Below, in pieces: positions 8,036 through 15,923 of a stretch of 62,246 bases of DNA. Every line of letters begins with the position of its first letter. Position 1 is the stretch's first letter. This stretch comes from Chloroflexota bacterium (lineage in GTDB: Bacteria; Chloroflexota; Anaerolineae; Anaerolineales; Villigracilaceae): positions 1 to 62,246 of the forward strand of contig JAIOAQ010000016.1 in the NCBI GenBank assembly GCA_019873735.1, in the 5' to 3' direction. The translations under genes were made by a program, and so were the position numbers. The notes beneath the pieces are model-generated. The model was not told where the DNA came from. It was given only the letters and a program-made list of their open reading frames with translations, and searched no databases.

Positions 8036-8974
8036 TTACCTCCCCAGCAAGAACAGAAGCGGCGTAAGCGTCAAGGGACTCAGAATCGTGCTCAAAAAAA
8101 CAACCGCCGTTACCTGCGATGTATCCAGTTTGTATTCGCTGGCCAGTACGATGGTCATCACGGCAGTTGGCACGCCACTCTCGGTGACGCCAGCCTGCCG
8201 GGCGGTGGTATTCAGATCAAAAGGCAGGCTCAGGCCCAAAGCCGTCAATGGAGCCGCGATGAGGCGTAGGAAAACGCTGACAATCACAACTCCCAGGTGG
8301 TTGTGATCCCAGCGCGCCCGCTGCAACTCTAAACCCAAAAGGAGAATCATCATCGGCACCGCCCCGCCCGCCGCCAAAGAAACCGCTCGTTCAAGCGGCA
8401 CAGGCAAAGTCCACCCTAACCGGACGATCAACAGTGCCAGAAAAATCGCATATACCGCCGGGACTTTCAAAAACGCCAGCAAGGCATCTTTTACGCTCAA
8501 TCGGCCCAGCGAAGCAATAATCACGCCCAGCGTGTTAAGCATCAACGAACTGGCCACAAAGTAGATGCCCGCGTAGGTCAGGGCCTCTTGCCCAAAAGCA
8601 AAAGACACCAGCGGCAAACCGTAATTGCCGCTATTGCCAAAAGCACTGGTCAAAACAATTGCTACCAGCGCCTCTTTTGGCACATTCATCAGGCGGCCCA
8701 CCAGGTAGGCCGCTGCGGCCATGATAGCAATGCAACTGGCGCCGAACAATAACATGGTGACAATTTTTCCCAACACCAATTGGCTTTGCGTCAGCAAATT
8801 GAAAACCAGAATCGGGCTGAGTACGTAAAACGTCACCCGCCCCACAGACGGCGCATCCACCGGAAAGAACTTGCCCAGCAGGTAACCGGCAGCACTGAGC
8901 AACAGGATGGGCATTAAGTTATTGGCGAAGATGTCAAATAAACCACGCAGTGCAGCCACAAGAGCCTCGAACAC
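8036..8974 (-). CDS. AEC-family (auxin efflux carrier-like) permease
   Basis: This 312-residue protein has about ten membrane helices and the AEC family pattern: an N-terminal repeat (NLMPILLLSAAGYLLGKFF), the mid-segment TSAFGNSGNYGLPLVSFAFG, and a C-terminal repeat with TESGVPTAVMTIVLASEY. Bacterial members export or import small organic acids, and the substrate here is unknown. The GTG start at 8974 directly abuts the TGA of the upstream HEAT-repeat gene, so translation is probably coupled. Confidence 0.92.
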   Translation of the reverse strand: MFEALVAALRGLFDIFANNLMPILLLSAAGYLLGKFFPVDAPSVGRVTFYVLSPILVFNLLTQSQLVLGKIVTMLLFGASCIAIMAAAAYLVGRLMNVPKEALVAIVLTSAFGNSGNYGLPLVSFAFGQEALTYAGIYFVASSLMLNTLGVIIASLGRLSVKDALLAFLKVPAVYAIFLALLIVRLGWTLPVPLERAVSLAAGGAVPMMILLLGLELQRARWDHNHLGVVIVSVFLRLIAAPLTALGLSLPFDLNTTARQAGVTESGVPTAVMTIVLASEYKLDTSQVTAVVFLSTILSPLTLTPLLFLLGR

Positions 8975-9940
8975 TCATTCTTCAGGTTCATCATCCGGAT
9001 CAAGCGCCATCAGGTCAAACCGGTTCATTTCCTCGGTGAAGTCCAGGTTTTGAAGAGCCTCTTCCAGAAACTCGGCAGTTTCCTCGTCTTCAATCTGGTC
9101 AAGAAGGGTGATCAACACCGTGCGGACATCCTCGCCGCCAATTTGCGAAAGCGACCAGATCACCGAGCGCACCATCTCCGGTTCTTCTTCCTCTTGAAGC
9201 ATCTCCAGCAAAAGCGGACGCGCCGCGCGCAAAGCCAGTTCCCCGGCGGCCTCAACCGCCGCGCTGCGAATGCGCAAATGGTCATTCGTCAACCCAGCCA
9301 GCACCTGATCCTGCCAGCGTTCATCGCTAGAACGACCCATCGCAAACAAGGCGCTGACAATCCAATCCGGGTCAGACTGCGCAAAAGCCGCCTCAATCAA
9401 CGCCGGCACTTCAGGGCGAGACGAGAAACCCAGCGATTCAACCGCCCGCCGGCGTACCAGACTTGTATCGCCGCCGGTAGCAGCCGCCAGCAGCGCATCC
9501 TCCACCTGACGCAGGACTCTCTCTGGGATCTCGTCAAATTCCCCCATGCGGACAAACAAGCCCAGGCCCGTCGCCGCCGCGGCGCGGGTGGCAGGATCAG
9601 GGTCCGAGGTCAGAATGCGCAAAAAATCTGGGATCAGTTTCGTATCCTCGCATTCCCACAACAGGCGAATTGCAGCCGCGCGTACCATCCCATCTTCATC
9701 CTTCAAAAGAGGACGCGCAAAATCATCGAAAGAGAGCAGCGTATCGTCATCGGCCAGCGCCCGCAAATCATTGAGCAACTGGCGGCGGCGCTTGACCCCC
9801 ACTTGCGGCCAGACTGCCAGCAAGTCTCTCAAATGCACCGGCTGAATATCGGAGAAGGCCCGCAGGTAAGTGCGAGGAAAAGCATGGTGTTCGTCCAGAA
9901 GGGCATCCAGAACCGCTTGAAAAGACGAGAGGGCGCTCAT
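8975..9940 (-). CDS. HEAT-repeat protein
   Basis: This 321-residue soluble protein is built of HEAT/PBS-lyase-like alpha repeats from about residue 70 to 290 (for example EDGMVRAAAIRLLWE, DPATRAAAATGLGLF, LRIRSAAVEAAGELA, PEMVRSVIWSLSQIGG). The tail is very acidic. Such proteins are scaffolds, and no catalytic motif is visible. The start overlaps the stop of the site-2 protease gene by 4 nt (ATGA), which ties it to that gene. Confidence 0.9.
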   Translation of the reverse strand: MSALSSFQAVLDALLDEHHAFPRTYLRAFSDIQPVHLRDLLAVWPQVGVKRRRQLLNDLRALADDDTLLSFDDFARPLLKDEDGMVRAAAIRLLWECEDTKLIPDFLRILTSDPDPATRAAAATGLGLFVRMGEFDEIPERVLRQVEDALLAAATGGDTSLVRRRAVESLGFSSRPEVPALIEAAFAQSDPDWIVSALFAMGRSSDERWQDQVLAGLTNDHLRIRSAAVEAAGELALRAARPLLLEMLQEEEEPEMVRSVIWSLSQIGGEDVRTVLITLLDQIEDEETAEFLEEALQNLDFTEEMNRFDLMALDPDDEPEE

Positions 9941-11001
9941 GGAAGAATCTCAACCGGGAAGAAAATATCACGCAGCGAAACAAGGATGAGGAAAGCCAGC
10001 AAAGCCAGGAACGTGAACGTTATCAGCCAGTTCTCCACCCGGGCTTGCAAACGGCGCCGGAAAATCAGTTCGGGCAAAGCCAGCACAATCCGCCCACCAT
10101 CCAACACGGGAATAGGCAGAAGGTTGAAAAAAGCCAACGAAAGGCTGACACTGATGAGAAAACTCAACACATCCACAACAGGCATCAACCCACCGGGCGG
10201 AGAGGCCTCCCGCATGCCAACATACATGCGTCCCATGCCGATTGGCCCCACCACGCCGCCCTGCCCGGCCGCCTGGCCGGTAATTAATTTTCCTATAGCA
10301 GTTACCAAAAAACCAGCGTGAAAATAGGTGGCCCCCACCCCTCCCCACACGGCCTTCACCAGGCTGACAGGGCGCGTCGGCGGGCCTAATTGAACGCCAG
10401 TAGCCCCCTCTTCGGGCAGACGGCTGCTCAGCGGCGTGAGCGTGGTCTCAAATGTACTCTCCCCGCGCTGATAGCGAACCAGCATTGGCTGGTCGAGGTT
10501 GGCATAGATAATCGTCCGTGCATCCTCTGCCGAGTGCACTTCCTGTCCATTAAGCGACAGGATGAAATCACCCTCTCTCAAACCTGCCATCTCGGCCGGC
10601 GAACCAGGCAGCACAGCCTGAACCTGCACCTCGTCCAGGCGCGCCGGATCGGGTTCGCCAACCAGACCGATTAAGACAGCATACAGAAAGATAACAAAGA
10701 CAACATTTGCCAGCGGCCCGGCGAGGGCCACACCAATCCGCACAGCCGGCTTTGCAGCCGCCAGGCCGTTGACAACTTGCGGATCGTTTTCACCGCGCGG
10801 GCGCACAAAACCGCCCAGCGGAATCCAGTTCAGCGTAAACTCCGTGCCGCCCGCCCGAAAAAGCGTCACAGCCTTGGGCGGCAGACCGATTCCAAACTCT
10901 TCCACCGGCACTTTGAAAAGGCGGCAGGCCAGAAAATGCCCCAATTCATGCACGACAATCAACAGGGCCAAAGCACCGATAAACTCAATGACATATTGCA
11001 T
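9937..11001 (-). CDS. rseP: Site-2-type membrane metalloprotease with PDZ domain (RseP-like)
   Basis: M50 proteases cleave membrane-bound regulators such as anti-sigma factors. This 354-residue protein has the zinc motif HELGH at residues 18-22 in the first helix, a single PDZ domain (about 125-200, VQAVLPGSPAEMAGLREGDFI), and the third ligand motif NLLPIPVLDGG in a late helix. In many bacteria this gene sits beside dxr of the MEP isoprenoid pathway. Here its upstream neighbour at 67 nt is an MvaD-family gene. It overlaps the HEAT-repeat gene by 4 nt. Confidence 0.93.
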   Translation of the reverse strand: MQYVIEFIGALALLIVVHELGHFLACRLFKVPVEEFGIGLPPKAVTLFRAGGTEFTLNWIPLGGFVRPRGENDPQVVNGLAAAKPAVRIGVALAGPLANVVFVIFLYAVLIGLVGEPDPARLDEVQVQAVLPGSPAEMAGLREGDFILSLNGQEVHSAEDARTIIYANLDQPMLVRYQRGESTFETTLTPLSSRLPEEGATGVQLGPPTRPVSLVKAVWGGVGATYFHAGFLVTAIGKLITGQAAGQGGVVGPIGMGRMYVGMREASPPGGLMPVVDVLSFLISVSLSLAFFNLLPIPVLDGGRIVLALPELIFRRRLQARVENWLITFTFLALLAFLILVSLRDIFFPVEILP

Positions 11002-11068
11002 GACAGTAACTCTTTCCTTCTATATTGGTGAAATCTACCCGCGTTGAGAAAACACCAGGCAGGATGAA

Positions 11069-12040
11069 TTATACCAGCCGCGCCGCCCCGCCCACGCCGG
11101 AGCGGATCACCTCCTCGACCCCCGGCAGGCTGCCGATATGGTGGGCAATCTCCTCCGCCCGCGCCGCCTCGCAGAGGACGTGGACATTCGGCCCGGCGTC
11201 CACCGTATAACAGGCGGGCAGACCGGCGGCGCGCAGGCCGCGCACGGCTTGCATCACGGCCAGCGTGGCCGGCTGCCAGTAGAACAGCGCCGGGGTGGAG
11301 GTCATCATCACGGCATGCATCATATCCGAGTCCAGTTCGGTGACGGCGGCCAGGGCCTCGAAGTCGCGCTGCAGGATGGCGGCGCGGCACAGGTCAAGGC
11401 GGCGGGGGGCGTCGGCCAGACGGGCGGCCTGGAACGGGGAGGTATGCGCCAGGGCATTGCCGCGCGCCGAGCCAATGGCTTTGTGCGCCCGGCTGACGAC
11501 GGCAATGCAATCGGCCAGGTTCCAGTGTTCGGGCGGGGCGATGGAGATGGCGTGGGAATCGCGGTCGTCCGTCCCGGCCAGCCATTCGACAAATCCGCCG
11601 GGGATCGAGCGGCAGGCCGAGCCGGAGCCGCGCCGCGCCAGGCGCGAGAGTTCGGCCTCGGTCAGGTCCAGGCCAGCGGCCCTGGTGGCGGCCAGCGCCA
11701 GGGCGGCGAAGGCGGAGGCCGAAGAGGCGATGCCCGTCCCCATCGGAAAGTTGTTCTCGCTGACCACCGCGGCGCGCTGATCGAGGCCGGCCATCCCACG
11801 GACGAGGTCCAGAAAAGCGGCGACGCGCTCCAGGGCCGGGCCGGTCGTCGGCTGGCCGCCGAGAATCAGTTCATCCGCGGCCAGCGAGGGCCGAAACGTG
11901 ACCGTGGTGCGCGTCCACAGGCTGCCCAGGTTCATGGAAATCGAACCGCTGGCGGGCAGGCGCAGGGCATCGTCGCGGTTGCCCCAATACTTGATGAAGG
12001 CAATATTCGGGTGGGCGAGGGCAGTGGCTGAAAGGTTCAT
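11069..12040 (-). CDS. mvaD: MvaD-family (phospho/diphospho)mevalonate decarboxylase
   Basis: This GHMP-superfamily enzyme performs ATP-dependent decarboxylation of a phosphorylated mevalonate. In 323 residues it shows NIAFIKYWG near the N-terminus, the nucleotide loop PMGTGIASSASAFAALA, the RRGSGSACRSIPGGFVEW segment and the catalytic Asp in YTVDAGPNVHVL. The residue after KYWG is Asn, whereas studied diphosphomevalonate decarboxylases have Lys that contacts the substrate diphosphate (S. epidermidis numbering Lys21, from memory). That suggests a monophosphate substrate, as in the phosphomevalonate decarboxylase of Roseiflexus, but this is inference. The DNA is visibly GC-richer than the genes downstream. 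It is divergent from the UbiD/aconitase-X genes. Confidence 0.88.
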   Translation of the reverse strand: MNLSATALAHPNIAFIKYWGNRDDALRLPASGSISMNLGSLWTRTTVTFRPSLAADELILGGQPTTGPALERVAAFLDLVRGMAGLDQRAAVVSENNFPMGTGIASSASAFAALALAATRAAGLDLTEAELSRLARRGSGSACRSIPGGFVEWLAGTDDRDSHAISIAPPEHWNLADCIAVVSRAHKAIGSARGNALAHTSPFQAARLADAPRRLDLCRAAILQRDFEALAAVTELDSDMMHAVMMTSTPALFYWQPATLAVMQAVRGLRAAGLPACYTVDAGPNVHVLCEAARAEEIAHHIGSLPGVEEVIRSGVGGAARLV

Positions 12041-12194
12041 CCTGCTTAGTTTACCACTCTGCCGCCATTTGTGAGCCCGCTTGCCGGCCTTTCCACGCTC
12101 TTTTTCGGCCGGCAGGCATTCTGTGTAATCTGTGTAATCTGTGGCTGTAATCTGTGGCTGTAATCTGTGGCCGAAGGCGTGCTAAAATAGACCC
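12041..12194. repeat. Divergent intergenic region with CTGTGTAATC-type tandem repeats
   Basis: Positions 12121-12172 hold alternating short units: CTGTGTAAT twice, then CTGTGG/CTGTAAT alternating to the end. The stretch lies between the divergent mvaD and UbiD-family genes, so it separates or lies within their promoters. The adjacent GCCGGC segments around 12083 and 12107 are complementary and could form a hairpin. Confidence 0.6.
12180..12188 (+). promoter_or_regulatory. Extended -10 box directly before the UbiD-family ATG
   Basis: TGCTAAAAT fits an extended -10 element and only six nucleotides separate it from the ATG at 12195. Transcription would therefore start at or next to the ATG, giving a leaderless message. 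No ribosome-binding site is present, which agrees. Confidence 0.5.
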
Positions 12195-13493
12195 ATGTCC
12201 CTGCGCGCCTACCTCCAAAAACTGGATTCCGACGGAACCCTTCTGCGCCTGCGCCAGCCCATCTCGAAGCGCCTCGAAATCGCCGGCGCGCTGAAACAGA
12301 TGGAACCGCGCCCGCTGCTGTGCGAGGCCGTACGCGAATCGGCCTTCCCGGTGGTCGGCAACCTCTTCTGTTCCAAAGCCGCCTTTGCCGACTACTTCGG
12401 CATCCGCGTGGACGAGATCATTCCCTTCCTGAGCGCCGCCATCCAGAACCGCCGCCCGCCCGAGGTGGTCAGCGAGGCGCCCTGCCAGGAAGTGATTGAC
12501 CTGCACCCCAACCTCGACCGCCTGCCGATTCTCTTCCACTGCGAGCAGGACGGCGGCAACTACATCAGTTCGGGCGTGGTCATCGCCGCCCATCCGCAAT
12601 ACGGCCAAAACGCCGACTTCCATCGCTGCATGCAATTCTCGCCGACCGAAATGTCGGTGCGGGTGGTGCGCGGTCGCCATTTCGACAAGTTCCTGCAAGA
12701 CCAGCAGCAGATGGACATCGCCATCTGCATCGGCTGTCCGCCGAACGTCCTGGCCGCGGCGGCCACCTCGGTGGAACTGGGCGTCAACGAACTGGAAATC
12801 GCCAACGCCATGCAGCCCCTCCAGGTGGTGCGCGCCCAGACCTCCAACCTGCTCATCCCGGCCGAGGCCGAGTTCGTCCTCGAGGGGACCATCTCCCTCG
12901 CCCGCACCCACGCCGAGGGTCCGTTCGTGGACCTGACCGAGACCTACGACGTCGTCCGCCAGGAGCCGGTCTTCGAGGTCAAAGCCGTCACCCATCGCCG
13001 CGATGCCATCTGGCATGCCCTGCTGCCCGGCGGCCTGGAGCACAAATTGCTGATGGGCATGCCGCGCGAACCGACCATCTTCCGCAAGGTCAACGAAGTC
13101 GTCCGCTGCCTGGACGTCCACATCAACCCCGGCGGCTGTTCCTGGCTGCACGCCATCGTCCAGATTGACAAACAGGCCGAAGACGATGGCAAGAAGGCCA
13201 TCGAGGCCGCTTTTGCCGGACACAGTTCCTGCAAGCACGTCTTCGTGGTGGACAAAGACATTGACATCTACAATCCGCTGGAGGTGGAATGGGCGCTGGC
13301 GACCCGCTTCCAGGGCGACCGCGACCTGGTGATCCGCGAGCGCGCCCCCGGCTCCAGCCTCGACCCTTCGGCGGATTCCGGCACCCATCTGACCACCCGC
13401 CTCGGCTTTGACCTGACCGCCCCGCTGGCAACGGGCGGGAAATCCTTCCGCAAAGCCGCCTTCCCGCAGGTGGACGTGAAAAAGTTCTTGTAA
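12195..13493 (+). CDS. UbiD-family decarboxylase, probable anhydromevalonate phosphate decarboxylase
   Basis: UbiD enzymes use prenylated FMN to decarboxylate alpha,beta-unsaturated acids. This 432-residue protein shows the fold's conserved segments: DLHPNLDRLPI, the prFMN/metal region with SVRVVRGRHFDKFL, and EGPFVD, in which E241 and D246 occupy the catalytic E...E/D pair. It is followed by genes for both aconitase-X subunits and a UbiX. That set matches the archaeal pathway in which phosphomevalonate dehydratase makes trans-anhydromevalonate 5-phosphate and the UbiD-family enzyme converts it to isopentenyl phosphate. The specific substrate is inferred from context. Aromatic-acid UbiD activity is the alternative. 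Confidence 0.85.
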   Translation: MSLRAYLQKLDSDGTLLRLRQPISKRLEIAGALKQMEPRPLLCEAVRESAFPVVGNLFCSKAAFADYFGIRVDEIIPFLSAAIQNRRPPEVVSEAPCQEVIDLHPNLDRLPILFHCEQDGGNYISSGVVIAAHPQYGQNADFHRCMQFSPTEMSVRVVRGRHFDKFLQDQQQMDIAICIGCPPNVLAAAATSVELGVNELEIANAMQPLQVVRAQTSNLLIPAEAEFVLEGTISLARTHAEGPFVDLTETYDVVRQEPVFEVKAVTHRRDAIWHALLPGGLEHKLLMGMPREPTIFRKVNEVVRCLDVHINPGGCSWLHAIVQIDKQAEDDGKKAIEAAFAGHSSCKHVFVVDKDIDIYNPLEVEWALATRFQGDRDLVIRERAPGSSLDPSADSGTHLTTRLGFDLTAPLATGGKSFRKAAFPQVDVKKFL

Positions 13494-13732
13494 AGTTGCT
13501 GCCTCTTTGAGGTTGGCTCATTATGAAAAGTGTGAAAATGCGTGTCGCTGCCCCCGCCTTTTGGGAGTTGCCCGAAGAAGCAGTCTCCCCATCAGTCAAG
13601 GAGATTGCTTCGCTCGCTGGGGAACGCTCGCTCGCAAAGACACGCGCTCTTTTGACAGATGAGCCTTACGGTTTTCCTCATCCTAAAATTCTTCGTGTCC
13701 CTTTGAGCCCTTTGTGGTGACCCAACCCGCCT
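13494..13732. other. Intergenic region with repeat debris
   Basis: There are 239 nt between the UbiD-family gene and the aconitase-X large-subunit gene. The segment around 13597-13645 (GGAGATTGCTTCGCTCGC and onward) and the segment at 13690-13720 (CTTCGTGTCCCTTTGAGC and onward) look like pieces of dispersed repeats, the second resembling the right arm at 5941-5977. A short open frame from 13523 is built mostly from them and is not called. Confidence 0.45.
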
Positions 13733-14929
13733 ATGCGCCTCACGCCTGAAGAAGATCAAATGCTCGCCGGCAAATTCGGCCGGGCGACCCAAAAAGCGAT
13801 GGAAATCCTGGTTGCCCTCGGCACCATCTACGGCGCCGAGCGCATGCTGCCGGTCGCCTCGGTGCAGGTTTCCGGCGTCTCCTACGACAACCTGGGCGAA
13901 GCCGGGCTGGAATTCCTGGACGAGATGGCCGAAAACGGCGGCCGGGCGCGCGTGCTGACCACCCTCAACCCGGCCGGCATGGACGTGGAAAACTGGCCAG
14001 CGCTGGGCATTGACGCTGAATTTGCCCGCAATCAGGAACGCATCCTGGCCGCCTACGCCAAGATGGGCGTGGTGACCACTTGTTCGTGCACGCCCTATCT
14101 CTTCGGCAACCTGCCGCGTTTTGGCGAGCATGTCGCCTGGGCCGAATCGAGCGCGGTCTGCTTTGCCAATGCCGTGCTGGGCGCGCGCACCAACCGCGAG
14201 GGCGGCCCCTCGGCGCTGGCCGCCGCGCTGACCGGCCGCACGCCCGACTACGGTCTGCACCGCGACCAGAACCGCCGCCCCACGCTGACGGTCCAGGTGC
14301 AGACCCAACCGCAGGGGACGCGCGACTTCGGGGCGCTGGGCGTCGCCCTGGGGCGGGCCATCGAAGCGCGCCAGTCGAAAGACATCCCCTACCTGCGCGG
14401 CATCCGCCGCGCCTCGCTCGAAGAACTCAAATCCTTCTGCGCCAGCCTGGCCACCTACGGCGGACTGGCCTTGTTCCACATGGAGGGCGTCACGCCCGAA
14501 AGCGGCCTGCATGCCCCGCCAGACGAAACCCTGACCCTGAGCCGCGCCGACCTCGATTCGGCAATCGAGGCGCTCAACGCCGCCGCCGGCGAAGCCGACT
14601 TCGTCAGCCTGGGCTGTCCGCACCTCTCGCTGGCCGAGATTCAGCGCCTGGCCGAACGGCTGGCCGGGCGCCGCGTGCGCAAGACGTTCTGGATCACCAC
14701 CTCGCGGCCGGTCAAGCGGCTGGCCGACCAGATGGGCTACACGGCGGTCATCGAGGCCTCAGGGGCGGTCTTCGCCGTGGATACCTGCTGCGTGGTCGCG
14801 CCGATCCAGGGCCGCTTCAAGACGCTGGTCACCGACAGCGCCAAAGCCTGCTACTATGCCGCCGCCAAAAACGGCTTTGCCACCCGCTTCCTGCCGTTCG
14901 ACGAGGTCATCGAGGAGGCGTTGCGATGA
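13733..14929 (+). CDS. Aconitase X catalytic subunit, probable phosphomevalonate dehydratase large subunit
   Basis: This 398-residue protein is an aconitase-X (AcnX) catalytic chain. It has conserved cysteines for an iron-sulfur cluster in TTCSCTPY (C117, C119), SLGCPHLS (C295) and VDTCCVVAP (C352/C353), and the family motif GARTNREGGPSALAAALTGRTP. In archaea this subunit and a small swivel subunit form phosphomevalonate dehydratase. AcnX relatives also act on cis-3-hydroxyproline, but the UbiD/UbiX neighbours favour the mevalonate role. The stop overlaps the ATG of the small subunit by 3 nt. No strong ribosome-binding site is seen before the ATG. Confidence 0.88.
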   Translation: MRLTPEEDQMLAGKFGRATQKAMEILVALGTIYGAERMLPVASVQVSGVSYDNLGEAGLEFLDEMAENGGRARVLTTLNPAGMDVENWPALGIDAEFARNQERILAAYAKMGVVTTCSCTPYLFGNLPRFGEHVAWAESSAVCFANAVLGARTNREGGPSALAAALTGRTPDYGLHRDQNRRPTLTVQVQTQPQGTRDFGALGVALGRAIEARQSKDIPYLRGIRRASLEELKSFCASLATYGGLALFHMEGVTPESGLHAPPDETLTLSRADLDSAIEALNAAAGEADFVSLGCPHLSLAEIQRLAERLAGRRVRKTFWITTSRPVKRLADQMGYTAVIEASGAVFAVDTCCVVAPIQGRFKTLVTDSAKACYYAAAKNGFATRFLPFDEVIEEALR

Positions 14930-15315
14930 AATGGAGGGGCAGAAAAATCGCCGCCGGCGTTGCCGAGGGCGAGGCGCTGGTTACGAAGATGGGCGTCTCC
15001 TTCTACGGCGGCGTGGACCCGCAGAGCGGCTGCATCGTCGAGAAAGGCCACGAACTGGAGGGCCAGTCCATCGCCGGCAAGGTGCTGGTCTTCCCCACCG
15101 GCAAAGGCTCCACCGTCGGCTCGTACACGCTCTACCGGCTGAAAAAGGCCGGCCTGGCTCCGGCGGCCATTGTCAACGCCGAGGCCGAGGCCATCACCGC
15201 CGTCGGCTGCATCATCGCCGACATCCCCTGCGTGGATCACATCCCCATCGAGGCAATCCGAACCGGCATGAAGGTGCGGGTGGATGGCGGGCAGGGCTGT
15301 GTGGAGGCCGAATGA
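14926..15315 (+). CDS. Aconitase X swivel subunit, probable phosphomevalonate dehydratase small subunit
   Basis: This 129-residue protein is the small swivelling domain that closes the active site of two-chain AcnX enzymes. It has the beta-barrel pattern with GKVLVFPTGKGSTVGSYTLY, whose Ser is a conserved substrate-contact position in the family, followed by NAEAEAITAVGCIIADIPCVD. The ATG at 14926 overlaps the stop of the large subunit and GGAGG precedes it. Its own stop overlaps the next ATG (ATGA), so all three proteins are translationally coupled. Longer readings starting inside the large-subunit gene are rejected. Confidence 0.9.
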   Translation: MKWRGRKIAAGVAEGEALVTKMGVSFYGGVDPQSGCIVEKGHELEGQSIAGKVLVFPTGKGSTVGSYTLYRLKKAGLAPAAIVNAEAEAITAVGCIIADIPCVDHIPIEAIRTGMKVRVDGGQGCVEAE

Positions 15316-15869
15316 AACGCATTATTCTGGGGATGACCGGCGCCAGCGGGGCGATTCTGGGGATTCGGGCGCTGGAATTGCTGAAGGAATCGGGCGTCGA
15401 GACGCACCTGATCATCAGCCCGGCGGCCCGGCGTACCCTGACAGAGGAGACCGGCCGGAGCGTGAGCGAGGTCGAGGCCCTGGCTGCCTTCTGCTACGAC
15501 CCGCAGGACATCGGCGCGCCGATCGCCTCCGGCTCGTTCGTGACCGATGGCATGCTGGTGGTACCCTGCTCGATCAAGACCCTCTCGGCGATTGCCAACG
15601 CTTATGCCGAGAATCTCATCGTCCGCGCCGCCGACGTCTGCCTTAAGGAAGGGCGGCCGCTCGTCCTGGCGGTGCGCGAGACGCCGCTGCATGCCGGTCA
15701 CCTGCGGCTGATGCGCCTGGCGGCTGCGGCCGGGGCGGTCATCTTCCCGCCCATCCCGGCCTTCTACGGCGGCCCGCAAACGCTGGACGACCTGGTCACC
15801 GGCCTGGCCGGGCGGATGCTGCTGCGGCTGGGGATCGAAAACGAGGCTTACCGGCGCTGGGAAGGCTAA
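15312..15869 (+). CDS. ubiX: UbiX flavin prenyltransferase
   Basis: UbiX attaches a dimethylallyl group to FMN to make the prenyl-FMN cofactor of UbiD enzymes. This 185-residue protein starts with the FMN-binding MTGASGAILGIRALELL, has the mid-segment PCSIKTLSAIANAYAENLIVRAADVCLKE split by short loops, and the conserved RETPLHAGHLRLM. It directly follows the AcnX small subunit with an ATGA overlap. UbiX consumes dimethylallyl phosphate, itself derived from isopentenyl phosphate, so the pathway would feed its own cofactor supply. Confidence 0.95.
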   Translation: MKRIILGMTGASGAILGIRALELLKESGVETHLIISPAARRTLTEETGRSVSEVEALAAFCYDPQDIGAPIASGSFVTDGMLVVPCSIKTLSAIANAYAENLIVRAADVCLKEGRPLVLAVRETPLHAGHLRLMRLAAAAGAVIFPPIPAFYGGPQTLDDLVTGLAGRMLLRLGIENEAYRRWEG

Positions 15870-15923
15870 AGAACGAATCGGGGCTTTTAAGGAATAGTGT
15901 GAACTGGTTTGTAGAAAGCAAAG

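Noticed and set aside
12051..13388. 445-codon minus-strand frame opposite the UbiD-family gene
   Set aside because: No family resemblance and composition typical of antisense shadows. The plus-strand gene is a well-conserved enzyme.
13523..13720. 65-codon open frame between the UbiD-family and aconitase-X genes
   Set aside because: Made largely of dispersed repeat sequence and lacking a ribosome site or family resemblance.
13592..14623. 343-codon minus-strand frame opposite the aconitase-X gene
   Set aside because: Antisense shadow of a conserved enzyme in GC-rich DNA.
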